NCBI GenBank assembly: GCA_914767715.1
Contig: OU612068.1
Location: forward strand, 806,001-870,000
Source of the DNA: Membranipora membranacea
Lineage: Eukaryota > Bryozoa > Gymnolaemata > Cheilostomatida > Membraniporidae
Length of the DNA: 64,000 nucleotides
Direction: 5' to 3'
The position numbers and the translations under genes were made by a program. Shown here one piece after another: positions 12,269 to 24,108 of this stretch; position 1 is the stretch's first letter; every line of letters begins with the position of its first letter. The notes beneath the pieces were generated by a model, which worked only from the letters and a program-made list of their open reading frames with translations, ran no database searches and had not been told where the DNA came from.

Positions 12269-14551
12269 GATGCGCTTGATCTAAAACAAAGATTTAGATT
12301 TACTCGGATCAAGGAGTTAAAGACTCCTTACTCAGATATACATACACTTTGAATTATGCACGTAGTTGGGCCCAAACAACTGCAAGCATATAAGGAAACA
12401 AAATGCTGCCATCGTAAGCATGTCAAACGGTCAACACAGCAGCTCCAATCAGTCCTCAGCGACTGCACATTGTTGTTCTTAGATCTGTCTGTCTGTCTTT
12501 CTGTCTGCCTGTCTACTATAACCATCGTCATTCAAACGTAACAAGTGTGCATGCAACATAACCAATAGTGCACACTCACTCTCAGGCCTGTCAGAGCTAA
12601 TGAAGTCATGGACATGACAGTCAGACCTAGCCTGGCTAGGTCTGACCTGACCCAAATGTAAAAAATCTCATATGCATAATTTAATGTTATCTGCCAACTG
12701 TCATTTTCATCTCTAAATGTAACTGAATGCAGCTGTGATAAGAATTTTGCAAGTACCCAATCAGAATGTTACTGCCATAGATAAAACATGGTTACTACAA
12801 TGTGAATCTTGCAACTGTGATGGCAATGGTTTTGTTCATTGGTGATGGCATTATGACAATGTGAAATGGAAACAATCGGAGACTTAGACTGTCGTAGATG
12901 CATCATCATTACGCACAGTAGTGTGGCTATAAACATAAATAAAGTATCTATATGTTTATGAGTCGAGCTTATGAAACTCACCTGAATGCAGCTGCAGCTA
13001 CCTGAAATGTACAACTGAGCTACTTGCAAAGCCACGCTATAGCATGCAGACTTTGTTTACTTTGTGAAAATAATGATATAAGTTATCGGATAACGTGTTA
13101 TATTATATAGGACATAATGCAGGCTCTATAATTTATGAGCTAATAATAATCTTGTCTCCCATTGGATGATCCTAACAATAGTATCAACCTCAATTAACAT
13201 GTCTAGACTGTAGTACACAGGACAGGCCAGTTGTTCTGTGTGGCACTGACTATCCTAGAATGCTATATAAAGTAGCACTGAGGTATATAAATGTATATTA
13301 ATGTATTCCATATCAATGTAAAGTAGCCTTATCTGAGGCTCTAGAATGGGGCCGCTGAGATAAGGCTCCTTAGATGGATCCACACAGCAGTTTGAGATGG
13401 ATACCATCCAGGTCAGAGAACAAACTGTCTGCTGTTTCTGTTATGAGATTTGTTTTGACAAAGTCTATCTATGGATGAAGATAGTAGGGACAATGTTTTT
13501 GTATCATATTCAAGTTTTATCAACCATACAAGGTTTGTAACCTCTGCTTGGGGATTATTATTCCCAATGGTGAAAGGGTTTTTTCAGGAATGTGGTCAAT
13601 TGATATTTTTAAAACTTTCCACTTTATATTCATAGTGTAATTTATATGTCATTGTCAAGTTACATTCAATTTCTATAATTTAGTCTACACTATAATTATC
13701 CCTTAATACCCGAGTTTTGCATTTCACTCTATTGGGATATGGGAACGAATACATTGAACAGTCTTTTGTCCAAGATTCCTCTACGCTGCCGCAAAGGCTC
13801 ATCATCTTAGGCAGGGCGTTCATGGTGAAAACCTAAGACATTATATATCTTGCTGACTACATATTAACTAGATAGTAAGCTTTAGTTCTTTAAGTTCTTA
13901 TATGATGTGAGGTAATATGCCAAGTCAGAACGCGGGGAAAGGGGCATGATTCTGGAAGCTCAGACTAGGGTCAATATAGCTCTATTTTATAATAAGATAG
14001 ACCATAAGTTCCAGCGCAATTTACTCCACATAAAACTCCGCCAATAATCTAATACAAATGCAATATTATTAACTAAGCAGGTCGCCATGCAATCAAGTAA
14101 TCTATAATCAATATATGGGGCATTAAAGAGGGTGTACCTGTACCTGGGACAAATGTATAATCTTTGTCTGGGATATTGGTCAGCATTAATAATTGTTATA
14201 TAACTAAATCATCACACAACACACAGCGCCACCACAGAGAGAAGAAACTTATTTTACAGTACCCCATGAGCACGAGTATTTAATTTGACACATCAAAAAC
14301 AGAAATCAAATAATGAGCATGTAATAAACGTAAAACAATTAGCTATGTCATATATAACCTTGTTTTTTTTTTAGAACTCATTTCTCAAGCAGTTGAACTC
14401 AAAAACTTTAGGCAGGTGAAGGGTTCAAATTTACTTGTGGCATAATAAATATCAAATAAAATAATATATACAGAATAAAAAAATCTTAAATTGCTTCAAG
14501 AGGGATTTGTAAGTGCATGGAGAGCTGAAGACTGACTAGTTCAATATATCA
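12269..14551. other. Spacer upstream of the P450 gene
   Basis: I see no gene. It should contain the promoter and 5' UTR of the minus-strand P450, but no element stands out. A perfect short palindrome (TCAGACCTAGCC with its complement) lies at about 12621-12646. Confidence 0.5.
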
Positions 14552-15174
14552 GTGCTAACAGCATAGACAAAACAACAACACTAGACTGGACAATACACAG
14601 TAAAATCACTGCAGCAATTATGTGTACAATAATAACTGCGACAATAATAACTACAATAATAACATATTCTGCGACGCAACAACATCTCACTGTGGTAGAA
14701 AAAGCAATGATGCATGTGTTTTTTCGGAGTAATCTCCCTTTGATGCAGATAATTTTATAGATTTTATAGAATTTGATACAGAATAGCAGCAGCAATCTGA
14801 TACAGCACAGGTAAAAGCTTTGTCTATATTCTGTCTAACTCATCACTTATTTTGTTTGAGAAAAATGACAAAGAAATATTAGTTAAACAGCATATCATAC
14901 TTGCCATGTAGTCTAAATTCAAAAATTGGAGATTTCAATTTACAGCGATACTGCACGTCATCGCAATGCTCTGAGGGTACGAAGTACCCGTGCGATCCAC
15001 CTGGAGGTTTGAGTGCAGTGTGATCCCCAAACAGGGTCCGGGATAGAACCCGGCCGCTGATGCTCTGAGAGCGTCTATAGCCACTAGGAAGGGCTAAACA
15101 CGGATATTTGATCTCAAATAATTTCATCTCGAAGGCCATGACAACATATAATAGCTATTTGCACTTGGAATCAT
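14552..15174 (-). repeat. Left arm of a ~0.6-kb inverted repeat pair
   Basis: This segment is repeated in reverse complement at about 20489-21060. Shared landmarks in the same order are a GTTGTTGTTTTGTC block, TTTCTACCACTGTGAGAT, a TCTATATTCTGTCTAAC-type block and a CGGCCG-containing core with ATCCCGGACCCTGTT. The arms are diverged by scattered substitutions and small indels. It has no coding capacity. Confidence 0.75.
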
Positions 15175-15262
15175 ATTTGTCTATATTTGTCTATATTCTG
15201 TCTAACTCATCACTTATTTGGATTGAGCAAAAATGACATAGAAATATTAGTTATACAGTGAT
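14822..15262. repeat. Direct repeat of ~80 bp inside the inverted-repeat region
   Basis: A block reading TATTTGTCTATATTCTGTC and continuing for about 80 bp occurs at 14822-14905 and again at 15183-15262 with about ten differences. It suggests an internal duplication in the repeat nest. Confidence 0.65.
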
Positions 15263-16135
15263 TGTAAATATAATGCTGATACTTAGTACCCGTTGGAGTC
15301 TAAATCATAGTACTTAACATTTTGAATATGTAGATGAATGTACCTGCACGCAACACTGTCTCATTTGGAAGGCCATGATAAATATAGCTATTTGCACTTG
15401 GAATCAAACCGATCATCGTTGTTTTAGGAATATCCAAGGTTATCCATTTGTTAAATACAATGATTTGAAGGATTGTTTGACATGATGCTTCAAACAAATT
15501 ATTTGGTAGGAATTTTTCATTTTCTAAGACAATTACTGAACACAGGGTCACAATAACCTTGCTGAAGTATACCATAATATATATATATTCCATGTTTATT
15601 CTGGAGAAGAATAAGTCCTTAGGACTTGTACCCAGAAAACAGAAAAATTGATAAAAATATGGTGTAGAATTAAAAAGACATGTAACTAAAAATCAAGAAC
15701 AATGACAGGTAAAATTACAACGTACACGCAGGCATTAATTAGCAGTAAAACATTACACAAGTTGATACACAATAGCTAGGAAAAGAAAAGTTAGAACAAT
15801 GTAGCAGTAGGCTAAAATGAAATGATAAGAACTGACCACTGAATTAGATTCTTCTCTTAGAATGGAAATAGTATCATAGCGTTATAAGGTTAGGACACTA
15901 AGCACAGGGACCCATCTGACTGTTATCTGATTGGCTGTCCCTAGTAGCAAGAATAATTAGCCTGAGAAATTGTCTTGTTTACAAAATTGCAAACAGTAAT
16001 TATACTCAATACAGTGTCGATGATTAGGGCATTTCTAGATTGCTACTAGGGACTGGCTATTTTTGCAAGCCCTTTGTTTTGCAAAAGAAAGCTAATGATG
16101 CTATTCCAGATATGGAATTCAATGGAACTGACTCA

Positions 16136-18943
16136 TTAATTGAGAAGTTTGAGGACGTGGCTCCGAGTGGCATTTTTGAATGTAGCAAGGGATTGACTCA
16201 GCTTAACATGATTGGGTAATTCGTTAAACTTCTGAGCGCCGAAATTAGCTAAAGCAAATCTAAAATTTTCCTTGGATAGTCTAAACCCAGAACTTTTAGC
16301 AAGCCGAGTTTCACTAGTTAATTTCTCGGGGAGCAGATTGGTATCAATTATTGGGACTAAACTATTAACAATTTTATAAAACGTCAGCAGATACAAATAT
16401 TCGAAACGCAAAGTTAAAACAGGGATGTTGTAGGTCTTTCGAGTATTATCTTTAGAACTGTTATAGTCTATAATTTTCAAACATCTATTCTCAATTTTTA
16501 AAAATTCTTTTTTGACATAGTCGTTTGTGGTAAATAAAACAGGAGAGCTGTATTCCAGATTAGAACGTATAAGTCCAATGTACCAAAGCTTAGCTAATTC
16601 AGGTGTCAGGAATTTTCTATTACGTTGAAAGTTGGTGACTATTGGATAAAGTTTTTGTTTAATTTTACTGGTATGAGATTTAAAATTTAATTTGTTATCA
16701 ATAATCACACCTAAGTACTTAATTTTGTCAGATTGTTTGAAAATGAGATTATTAAATTTAAGTTCCGGAGGTTTGATGTTACGTTTATTAGAAATGGTCA
16801 TGACATCCGTTTTACCGCTGTTTAGAACAAGGCAATTTTCACTGTACCAACTGGATGCTTGATGAATGCTTTTTTCCATAAGTTTTGTGGAAATGTCTGG
16901 GTTTTCCCCACTGGTGACTAGTAGGCAGTCATCAGCATATAGATAACAATTTTTGAGCTCCATCAGATCGTTAATAAACATGATAAACAGGAGTGGTCCA
17001 AGTACAGACCCCTGCACCCCTACACCAGTTATAACTCGACTGCATTCAGATACACAACCATTAACTTTCATGGCCTGCTCTCGACTTGAAAGATAATTTT
17101 TAATTAAATTTGATGCATTAGAGTGGAAATTGAATTTCGTTAACAGTTTACTGGCAAGGATCTTATGGTTTACGCAATCAAAAGCTTTACGGATATCAAG
17201 TGCAGAAACTGTGACAAATTTTGACTCGTGCTTTGACAGCAGGGAACGAAATTTGTTGACTAGTTGAGTTAAAACTTGATCAGTGGACGTTCCATTTCTG
17301 AAACCAAATTGGCGAGAGGCTATTAGATCATTAATTTCCAGGTAATCACGAATTTGGTAATTTATTATCTTTTCTAGGACTTTACTTAATATTGGCAATA
17401 GCGAAATTGGTCTATAATTATTTGGCAAACTTTTCTTGCCACTTTTGAAAATTGGAATTACTAAGGCTTTTTTCCACACATCTGGAAACTCTTGACATTT
17501 AAGGCTCAGATTAACAATATGTGTCAATGGATTCAGAATCAAAGGCTCTAGGATTTTATAAATAATGATAAATGATTTAATCCTCCAGTTTTACGTGATT
17601 TCAATGTGTGCAGATATTTAGACACCTCACTCGATGTAATTTCTTGAAAAGCAAATTTTGGAAAACTGAAAGCTTTATCATTATCAAAGCCTGAGTAACT
17701 TTTATTGGACAATAGTTTAGCCTCTTCATTGAGATTGGCACCAATGCTAGAAAAATACCTATTTAGACATTCAGCGATCACTGGGCTTTCAGAAGTGTTG
17801 CAATTTTCAGATTCAATTTCTTGAATGACATTATTGCCTTGATAATTTTTACCTTGGAAAATTTTGATTTTTTGCCATTGGTCTAATGTTTTATCATTAA
17901 GAACTGCTCTCATTGCTCGCTTTTTGGCATCTCTTACTGCATTTGTTGCCTTGTTACGGATTAAACGATAATGCTCCCAGGCAGTAGAATTTTTATCAAA
18001 TCCCATCTCAACAGACTTTTGAAATGCATCTTTTTTAAGGCTTGTTAGTTTAGATGCCACTGGACACTTCCAACAAAGATTGTTTTTTTGCTTTAAGCGT
18101 TGGGTTTTAAATGGTGCAAACTGCTCCACCAATAATTCTATTTTTGATTCTAAAATATCTGCTGCTTTGTGAACACAGTGAACATTCTCTACAATATTAA
18201 AATCGAGAGATTTCGCACTATTAAAAAACTCAAGATCATCAAAATTTCTGAAATCTCGCTTAGTGACATAAGAAAAGCCGGCCTTAGGCCTTTTTAGATT
18301 AACTTTCATTTGAATTGCAAAATTATCACTAATATCACTTTTTATAACCTTGTGTTCAGGTACTAAATTTTGAACATTTGAGAAAAGTAAGTCGATTCGT
18401 AGTATTCGAATCTTTAAAACATCTAGTATACTCTCTAACGAGCTGTTCATATTGATGAAGTCTCATAAGGGTTTCAAGATTTTCTTTCGCTTGTGAATTA
18501 CCGGACCAGTCAATGTTAAAATCACCTATAATTACAGTTGGCTTTCGTAAATTGTGAGCATCCAATAGCTTTTCAAAATTACAGGAAACATCGGTGCTTG
18601 CAACACAAGGTGGATTGTAAACAAGGACCAAACAAAATCTAGATTCAGCAATAACAATTTCGATGCATAGAACTTCGGTCCCACCATGTGAAGTCAAATC
18701 AACTTTTTCGAATTTGATGTTTTGTTTAACATAAACAGCCAGCCCGCCACCACGTGAAGTCAAACCCCTATCCTTACGAATCAATACATAACCAGGTAGT
18801 TGAAAATTGTTGTCATAATGAGAGCCATTAAACCAAGTTTCCGAAAAACAGATTATGTCATTATTGACCAAATCAGGAGTTAGTCTGAACTCATCAAAAT
18901 GTTTAGGCAAAGATCTTATATTTAGATGGACAATACTTAACAT
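16136..18943 (-). mobile_element. Non-LTR (LINE) retrotransposon, EN-RT, frame-broken
   Basis: The protein starts with an apurinic-type endonuclease domain: VHLNIRSL at its beginning, FSETWF, and GDFNIDW. A linker follows, then a reverse transcriptase with DIRKAFDCVNH, GSVLGPLLFIMFINDL and the catalytic YADD. The coding sequence runs in one frame from 18943 to about 18390, in another to about 17560, and back in the first frame to the stop at 16136. At least two frame breaks therefore inactivate it. The gag-like first ORF is not visible, so the copy is probably 5'-truncated. The motifs suit the Jockey/CR1/L2 group; the exact clade needs a tree. It lies between the inverted-repeat arms at 14.5-15.2 and 20.5-21.1 kb. 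Confidence 0.88.
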
Positions 18944-20488
18944 TCAGAATGATGCGACCATCTGGTAACAAGCTCATAGAAGTTTTGACCTAGCCGGATG
19001 TGCTCTGTTGTTTGCGAGGTCTTAGTATAGGTGCTGACTGATTGGTTTCAGACGTAGAGTTCACATACGTAGTGGTTCAATTCTCATCAATATATAATAT
19101 CTCTAATTTTCTCCCAACCCTTGTATTGATGAAAGAATGTCATCTTCCCACAAAGCGCTGCAAGGTGTATAATAGCCTTCCCGTTGTTAGATGGGATGAG
19201 TGTAGTCTGTCTGTATGTGGTCATTATTTTTGCTCAATCATCACGACTAACGATTGAAATGAAAAAAATTAAGTATATAACAAAACAAAGAAATTGAATT
19301 TCCACCCCCCCCCCCCGCAACTTTGGTTAGATAAAGATAACATCTTGTAAAGGTATATGATAGACCACTAGAACTTTGATGGCTTTGGATTTCCACACCA
19401 TTATTAGCGGATAATTGTCAGCTATTATGTACAGTCAGCCCTAATGACGTTTGGGATGGCGATCGTGGCCGTAGGCGGTCGATAAGGGGCTTGGTGGGCT
19501 ATTGTACCATTTCAACGCCAACCACACTGAAATTAATATACATAGTGCACCTGTTGTGCTTCATGGGTTTATTTTCAGGCTTTGTTGAAAAGGATTTGAT
19601 CTGCTAAAATTCTATAATAGATGTTAGGTAATAATCATTAGCCATGAATTCTACATTCCCTAACACAACAACTGAAAACAGGGTCACAATTACCTTGCAG
19701 CAATATCCCATAATGCATTGTGGTTTGATTCCCATCAGTATTATAATAGGATTTAGGATTTTCTTCTGATCCCATTTAAATATTACAATCTAGAATTGCA
19801 TTGTGGGAATCCATATTTCACCATACAATGTTACAAGATTATCTTGTGTTGGACTAGTTGATGCATCAGTTTTATTTAGCCAAGTATGTTTGTATGACCC
19901 CTGACTGTCTTGATGACCTTGTTGAACCCCCTACCCCACAACAAAGCTTGCGATAACATGCTAGACCACCACATGCTATTTGTTACCAGCAATAATATAA
20001 TTTGTATGGTTGGTATATGCTTGTATTGATATCCCTAAGTGTATCAGGCTGGCCGCTCATTATTAGTTCTTATTATACGTAATTTTTTAAGGTGAATACA
20101 TTCTTAGAAGCCGGAAAACTCAACTGCTCTGAGTGTGCAGACTTTTTAAGTACAACTAGTGATCCCTCAGCATTGGACTGTTCTCTATTCGGCCGCAAGA
20201 ATCGGGAGGCCTCAAACCATGGAGTGCTCAACTCACTAACCCAGTTGTAGATAAAAATTTCCATGCAGCAGAAAGGGCAGTCCAACACTCTGTAGTTACC
20301 GTAGGGCTTGCGCCAAATTTGACTAATATGGTTGTCACCGGTACATTATCATATTACTTAACAAGATTCATGGCACATTTAAATGTGCATCCCACTGTAC
20401 TTCACTCTTTAAAACTCTTATTCAGTGGTATGCTCTGATTCCCAGCCATCACAAAATAACAAAGCTAGCCCTAGAACAACGATGCTCG
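18944..20488. other. Spacer 5' of the LINE
   Basis: I see no gene. A block near 19660-19720 (ACAGGGTCACAATTACCTTG) is a direct repeat of one near 15525-15583, so at least part of it belongs to the same repeat nest. A poly-C run sits at about 19305-19316. Confidence 0.5.
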
Positions 20489-21060
20489 GTTTGATTCCAA
20501 GTGCAAATAGCTATATATGCTATCATGGCCTTCGAGATAATTTGTGATCAAATATCCGTTTTTAGCCCTTCCTAGAGGCTAGAAACGCTGTCAGATGATC
20601 AGCGGCCGAGTTCTATCCCGGACCCTGTTGGGGGATCACACTGCCCTCAAACCCCCATGTGGATCGCTCAGGTACTTCGCAACCTCGGAGCATTGCAATG
20701 ACGTGCATTACCGCTGTAAATTGAAATCTCCGACTTTCGAATTTAGATTACTTGGCAAGTATGATATGCTGTTTAACTAATAGTTCTATGCCATTTTTGC
20801 TTAATCAAAATAAGTGCTGGGTTAGACAGAATATAGACAAAGCTGCTACCCGTGCTGAAGAAGATTGCTGCTACTATTCTGTATTAAATTCTATAAAATC
20901 TCTAAAATTATCTGCATCAAAGGGAGGTTTCTCACAAAAACACATGCATCATTGCTTTTTCTACCACTGTGAGATAACGTTGCGTCGTAATAATTATTGG
21001 ACACATAATAGGAGCCCTATTGTCCAGTCTAGTGTTGTTGTTTTGTCCATGGCTAACAGT
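20489..21060 (+). repeat. Right arm of the ~0.6-kb inverted repeat pair
   Basis: Reverse-complement counterpart of 14552-15174, with landmarks TTGATTCCAAGTGCAAATAG, the CGGCCG core and the GTTGTTGTTTTGTC block in mirror order. The two arms flank a 5.3-kb interior that contains the LINE. Confidence 0.75.
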
Positions 21061-24000
21061 TAGTACTCTCTGTGTTGGAAGCTGAATCTGAAAATCGGGA
21101 ATCAAGTAATATTCATTAGTGAGTTTGAATTAAACAGACAGTAACTCTGTCAGAGTCAGAATTATGTTAGTATGCGATGATTATTTGGTCGGGTAGTTGA
21201 AAATTAGGTCAGCTCAGATACTGTAAAGACAGAATCTCAACTTTGTGATCATCACTTTTATCATGGTTCTGGCTAAAACTCAAAGTGATGATAGCTAAAC
21301 CAACCTGTCAGGATACAAAATGACAACATGATCTCTCAGGGAATAGCTATAATCAAACAAATGATTTTAGAACACTTTAGTGGTCCTCAGTTTTGAATTA
21401 TACCAATGGTTCTATACCCCACCCAATACACCGGGTAACCATCTCCGTACATGTCCACAGATTGTAACACACCCACAGGATAGTCCGTCTAGTACTCATC
21501 CACTTAACACTTTTCAGTTACTCTGCCACAAGCAAGATTATATTATGCTAATGAGCCTACTCGATTGTGTTTCCATAGGTCGGCCTGAGGCTAATTTTGA
21601 GGCTGTGCGGACCACGGGAATATCTCCCGATTCGCGCTGAGCTAGAAGGTTCAGTTCGGGCCGTTGCTACAGCGAGCTGGTGTAGCTGAGCTGTTTTAAT
21701 CAAAGACTTGATTAAACTGGCCCGGGTTCAGACGCCGGCAAATGCTTTTGAAGTTTCAGCTCTTTTCTAGGGAATGGATACACATTTCGTACGGCGAGCC
21801 AAGAGGTGACAACTCAGCTCTATCTAGGCAAACTTTAAAATCCATATAGAAACATAGTGATAGTATTAGTATTAGTTTATGTCTTTATGTCAGAGGCTAA
21901 TGACTATTTACAAGACCTGTGCACTCCTTCTTTGTTTTGTAAAACCTGATGCTATAATCATGAGCTCCCTGCCATAGAATTAATAATAACTTATTATTAA
22001 GTGTATGGCATCAGCTTTCTAAATACCGAAGCACCAAAACAACAATTAAGTACATTTCTCCCTCGAATATTTCACAGTGTGTTGTATTGTACTGTTGGCT
22101 ATTCAAACATCATAAATACCCAACCGAACCCTACCTATTATGTTATTAAGGTAAAAAAGATATTGAAATGCGTACAGCTCTTTTGCACAATAATTGTTCT
22201 GTATCGTAAAATCGCCTTTTCAAACAACAAAATAATCAAACAAGTCAGCAATATAAAACCTCACTCATTCATTTTGCTAGAGACCAGACCAAGGAATCAA
22301 GTTCGAATAGACTTACTATAGTGTCAATCTGCAGCATGAAAATCAATTATAACCGTCTCTGCTTTACAAGCATACTGGCCTAGGATGGTTTCGAGTTCAT
22401 CCCATGTTTGTTGGTCTTTTTAACTAATTGAGTTTTTAATCGACAAAAAAACAAGTATCGCATTGTCCAACATAATTGCCCTGCAATCATGGATGCAGTA
22501 ATTTACAAGAAAAAAGCTTTGTAATTTGATGGTGCAACAACAACTTGCTAGTTTTCATCAGGGCTCTCCCACCCCCCCCCCCCTGTTTTCATCATTTATA
22601 TTGTAGTGTGCTGAGTGACAGTCAGAGTCATCTTCCCCTTATGAAAAATTACACAGCCAATGAAGACTGTCATATTCAGAGATTGGCCAATCATGATAAC
22701 ATTACCATTCAGCAGCGATCCCGTATACTCACATTTTTGTAAGCAAGCTGTATAAATTTTTTTTTTTTTTTATAACATTAATTTTGATTATTGCTGATAA
22801 TCTGGGTAATGCCTGAGAGCGAAGGAACATTTCTGTAATGAAAGTTTGTGGAACTTCCAGGAGGATTGTGTGCAAATGCCTAAACAACCAACTATTGCCA
22901 TCCAATTTCCTTCTTGTCTAGTGATCCCTTCAGTACATACTAGTTACTACATCTCTCATCTAATTAATCTCACTCGGAGCGCTTTGGCTCCTTTATCGAG
23001 ATGCAGTCGTGTATGAACGATTGTTTCAATTATCAGTAGCAAGGAAGAAAACCAGTTTGTCTACGAGATAAGAACATAGTTAATTATGCTTTGATTCAAA
23101 GCTCAATAGCTAGCTTAGCTACTGCCAAGAGAGAAAAAAATGACTTGCTTGGTGCAATTATTAATATGTGAACTACTATATAGTGCAATGAACTCCCTCT
23201 CACTGCTTGGTGTTTCATCTCGTTACTCAAGGACTAGTAATCCTCTCATTGCCTGGTTGTTGATTATGTTTAAGATAGTATTGATCATGATGATACATTA
23301 GTGCCAGTATTGTCACAATTAGTATGAAGGACAAGTAATACACTTTTTATCATTTTATATTAACACACACATAAACACAAAATCATTGACACTCATCTCT
23401 CAATTTCAGCTGATGGTGAGATTAATTACAATGTAGGTACCTACTACAATTAATTGAGATGCTGAATGTTGACTTTTGAAATGTATGATGAGTGTTGGGT
23501 ATTTGGGATGATGGGTCTATAATAATGATGAACGGGATCAAATGATTGCCTTGCTAAGATTGATAATTGATTGATTGATTGACTGATTTGTATTTTTACA
23601 TACGATATCATGGCGAGGATGATGAAGAAATGTATGTATAATATGTTTGTATCCTGTCCCCAGGCCAAGTAGACCTACATGCAGCCTGTCTTGACAAGCT
23701 TGGCAAGGCAGGCTAGCCTACATGTAACTTAGAATATATATATGTCATCACAGGAGGATGAGATAAACTTAAAGTTTAGAATATATATTGTGCAACTCAT
23801 CTAAATTTAAACATTTTACTCCCTCAAATTTCAAGTTCAATGAACTTCAGCCACTTTTCCTCTTAATCTTAAGGGTTGAGTAAATTGAGGAGAGCTAGCA
23901 GAGTTATTTACTAAGAATTGTAGTGGCTAGCCACTGTCTCCGTCTCTTACAATTTCCTGTGTGCTGCTTTTTCGTATATGCCTGTTGTAATGAAAATCTT

Positions 24001-24108
24001 GTCTTATATCAACGCTAGGAGAATCCTAAAGAAAGAAATAAGCTACACTGCAAATCTTTAAAGTTGAGAGCCTGTGAAGGTTACCTGTACTGTAATCCAT
24101 GGTACATA
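21061..24108. other. Intergenic region upstream of INTS8
   Basis: I see no gene. It contains a possible tRNA-like SINE head near 21660-21745, a short inverted repeat near 23675-23725 (CTACATG...CATGTAG type) and homopolymer runs at 22570-22585 and 22757-22772. The promoter of INTS8 should lie at its right end. Confidence 0.45.
21660..21745 (+). repeat. Possible tRNA-like SINE head
   Basis: GGTGTAGCTGAGC resembles a Pol III A-box. TTTAATCAA and TTGATTAAA form a 9-bp stem where an anticodon arm would be, and GGGTTCAGACGCC resembles a B-box. The acceptor stem is not convincing, so I do not call a tRNA gene. Confidence 0.3.

Noticed and set aside
14541-15139. Coding frames of about 85 codons in the inverted-repeat arms
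   Set aside because: The frame is not maintained in the other arm (20489-21060), where indels shift it, so there is no sign of protein-level constraint.
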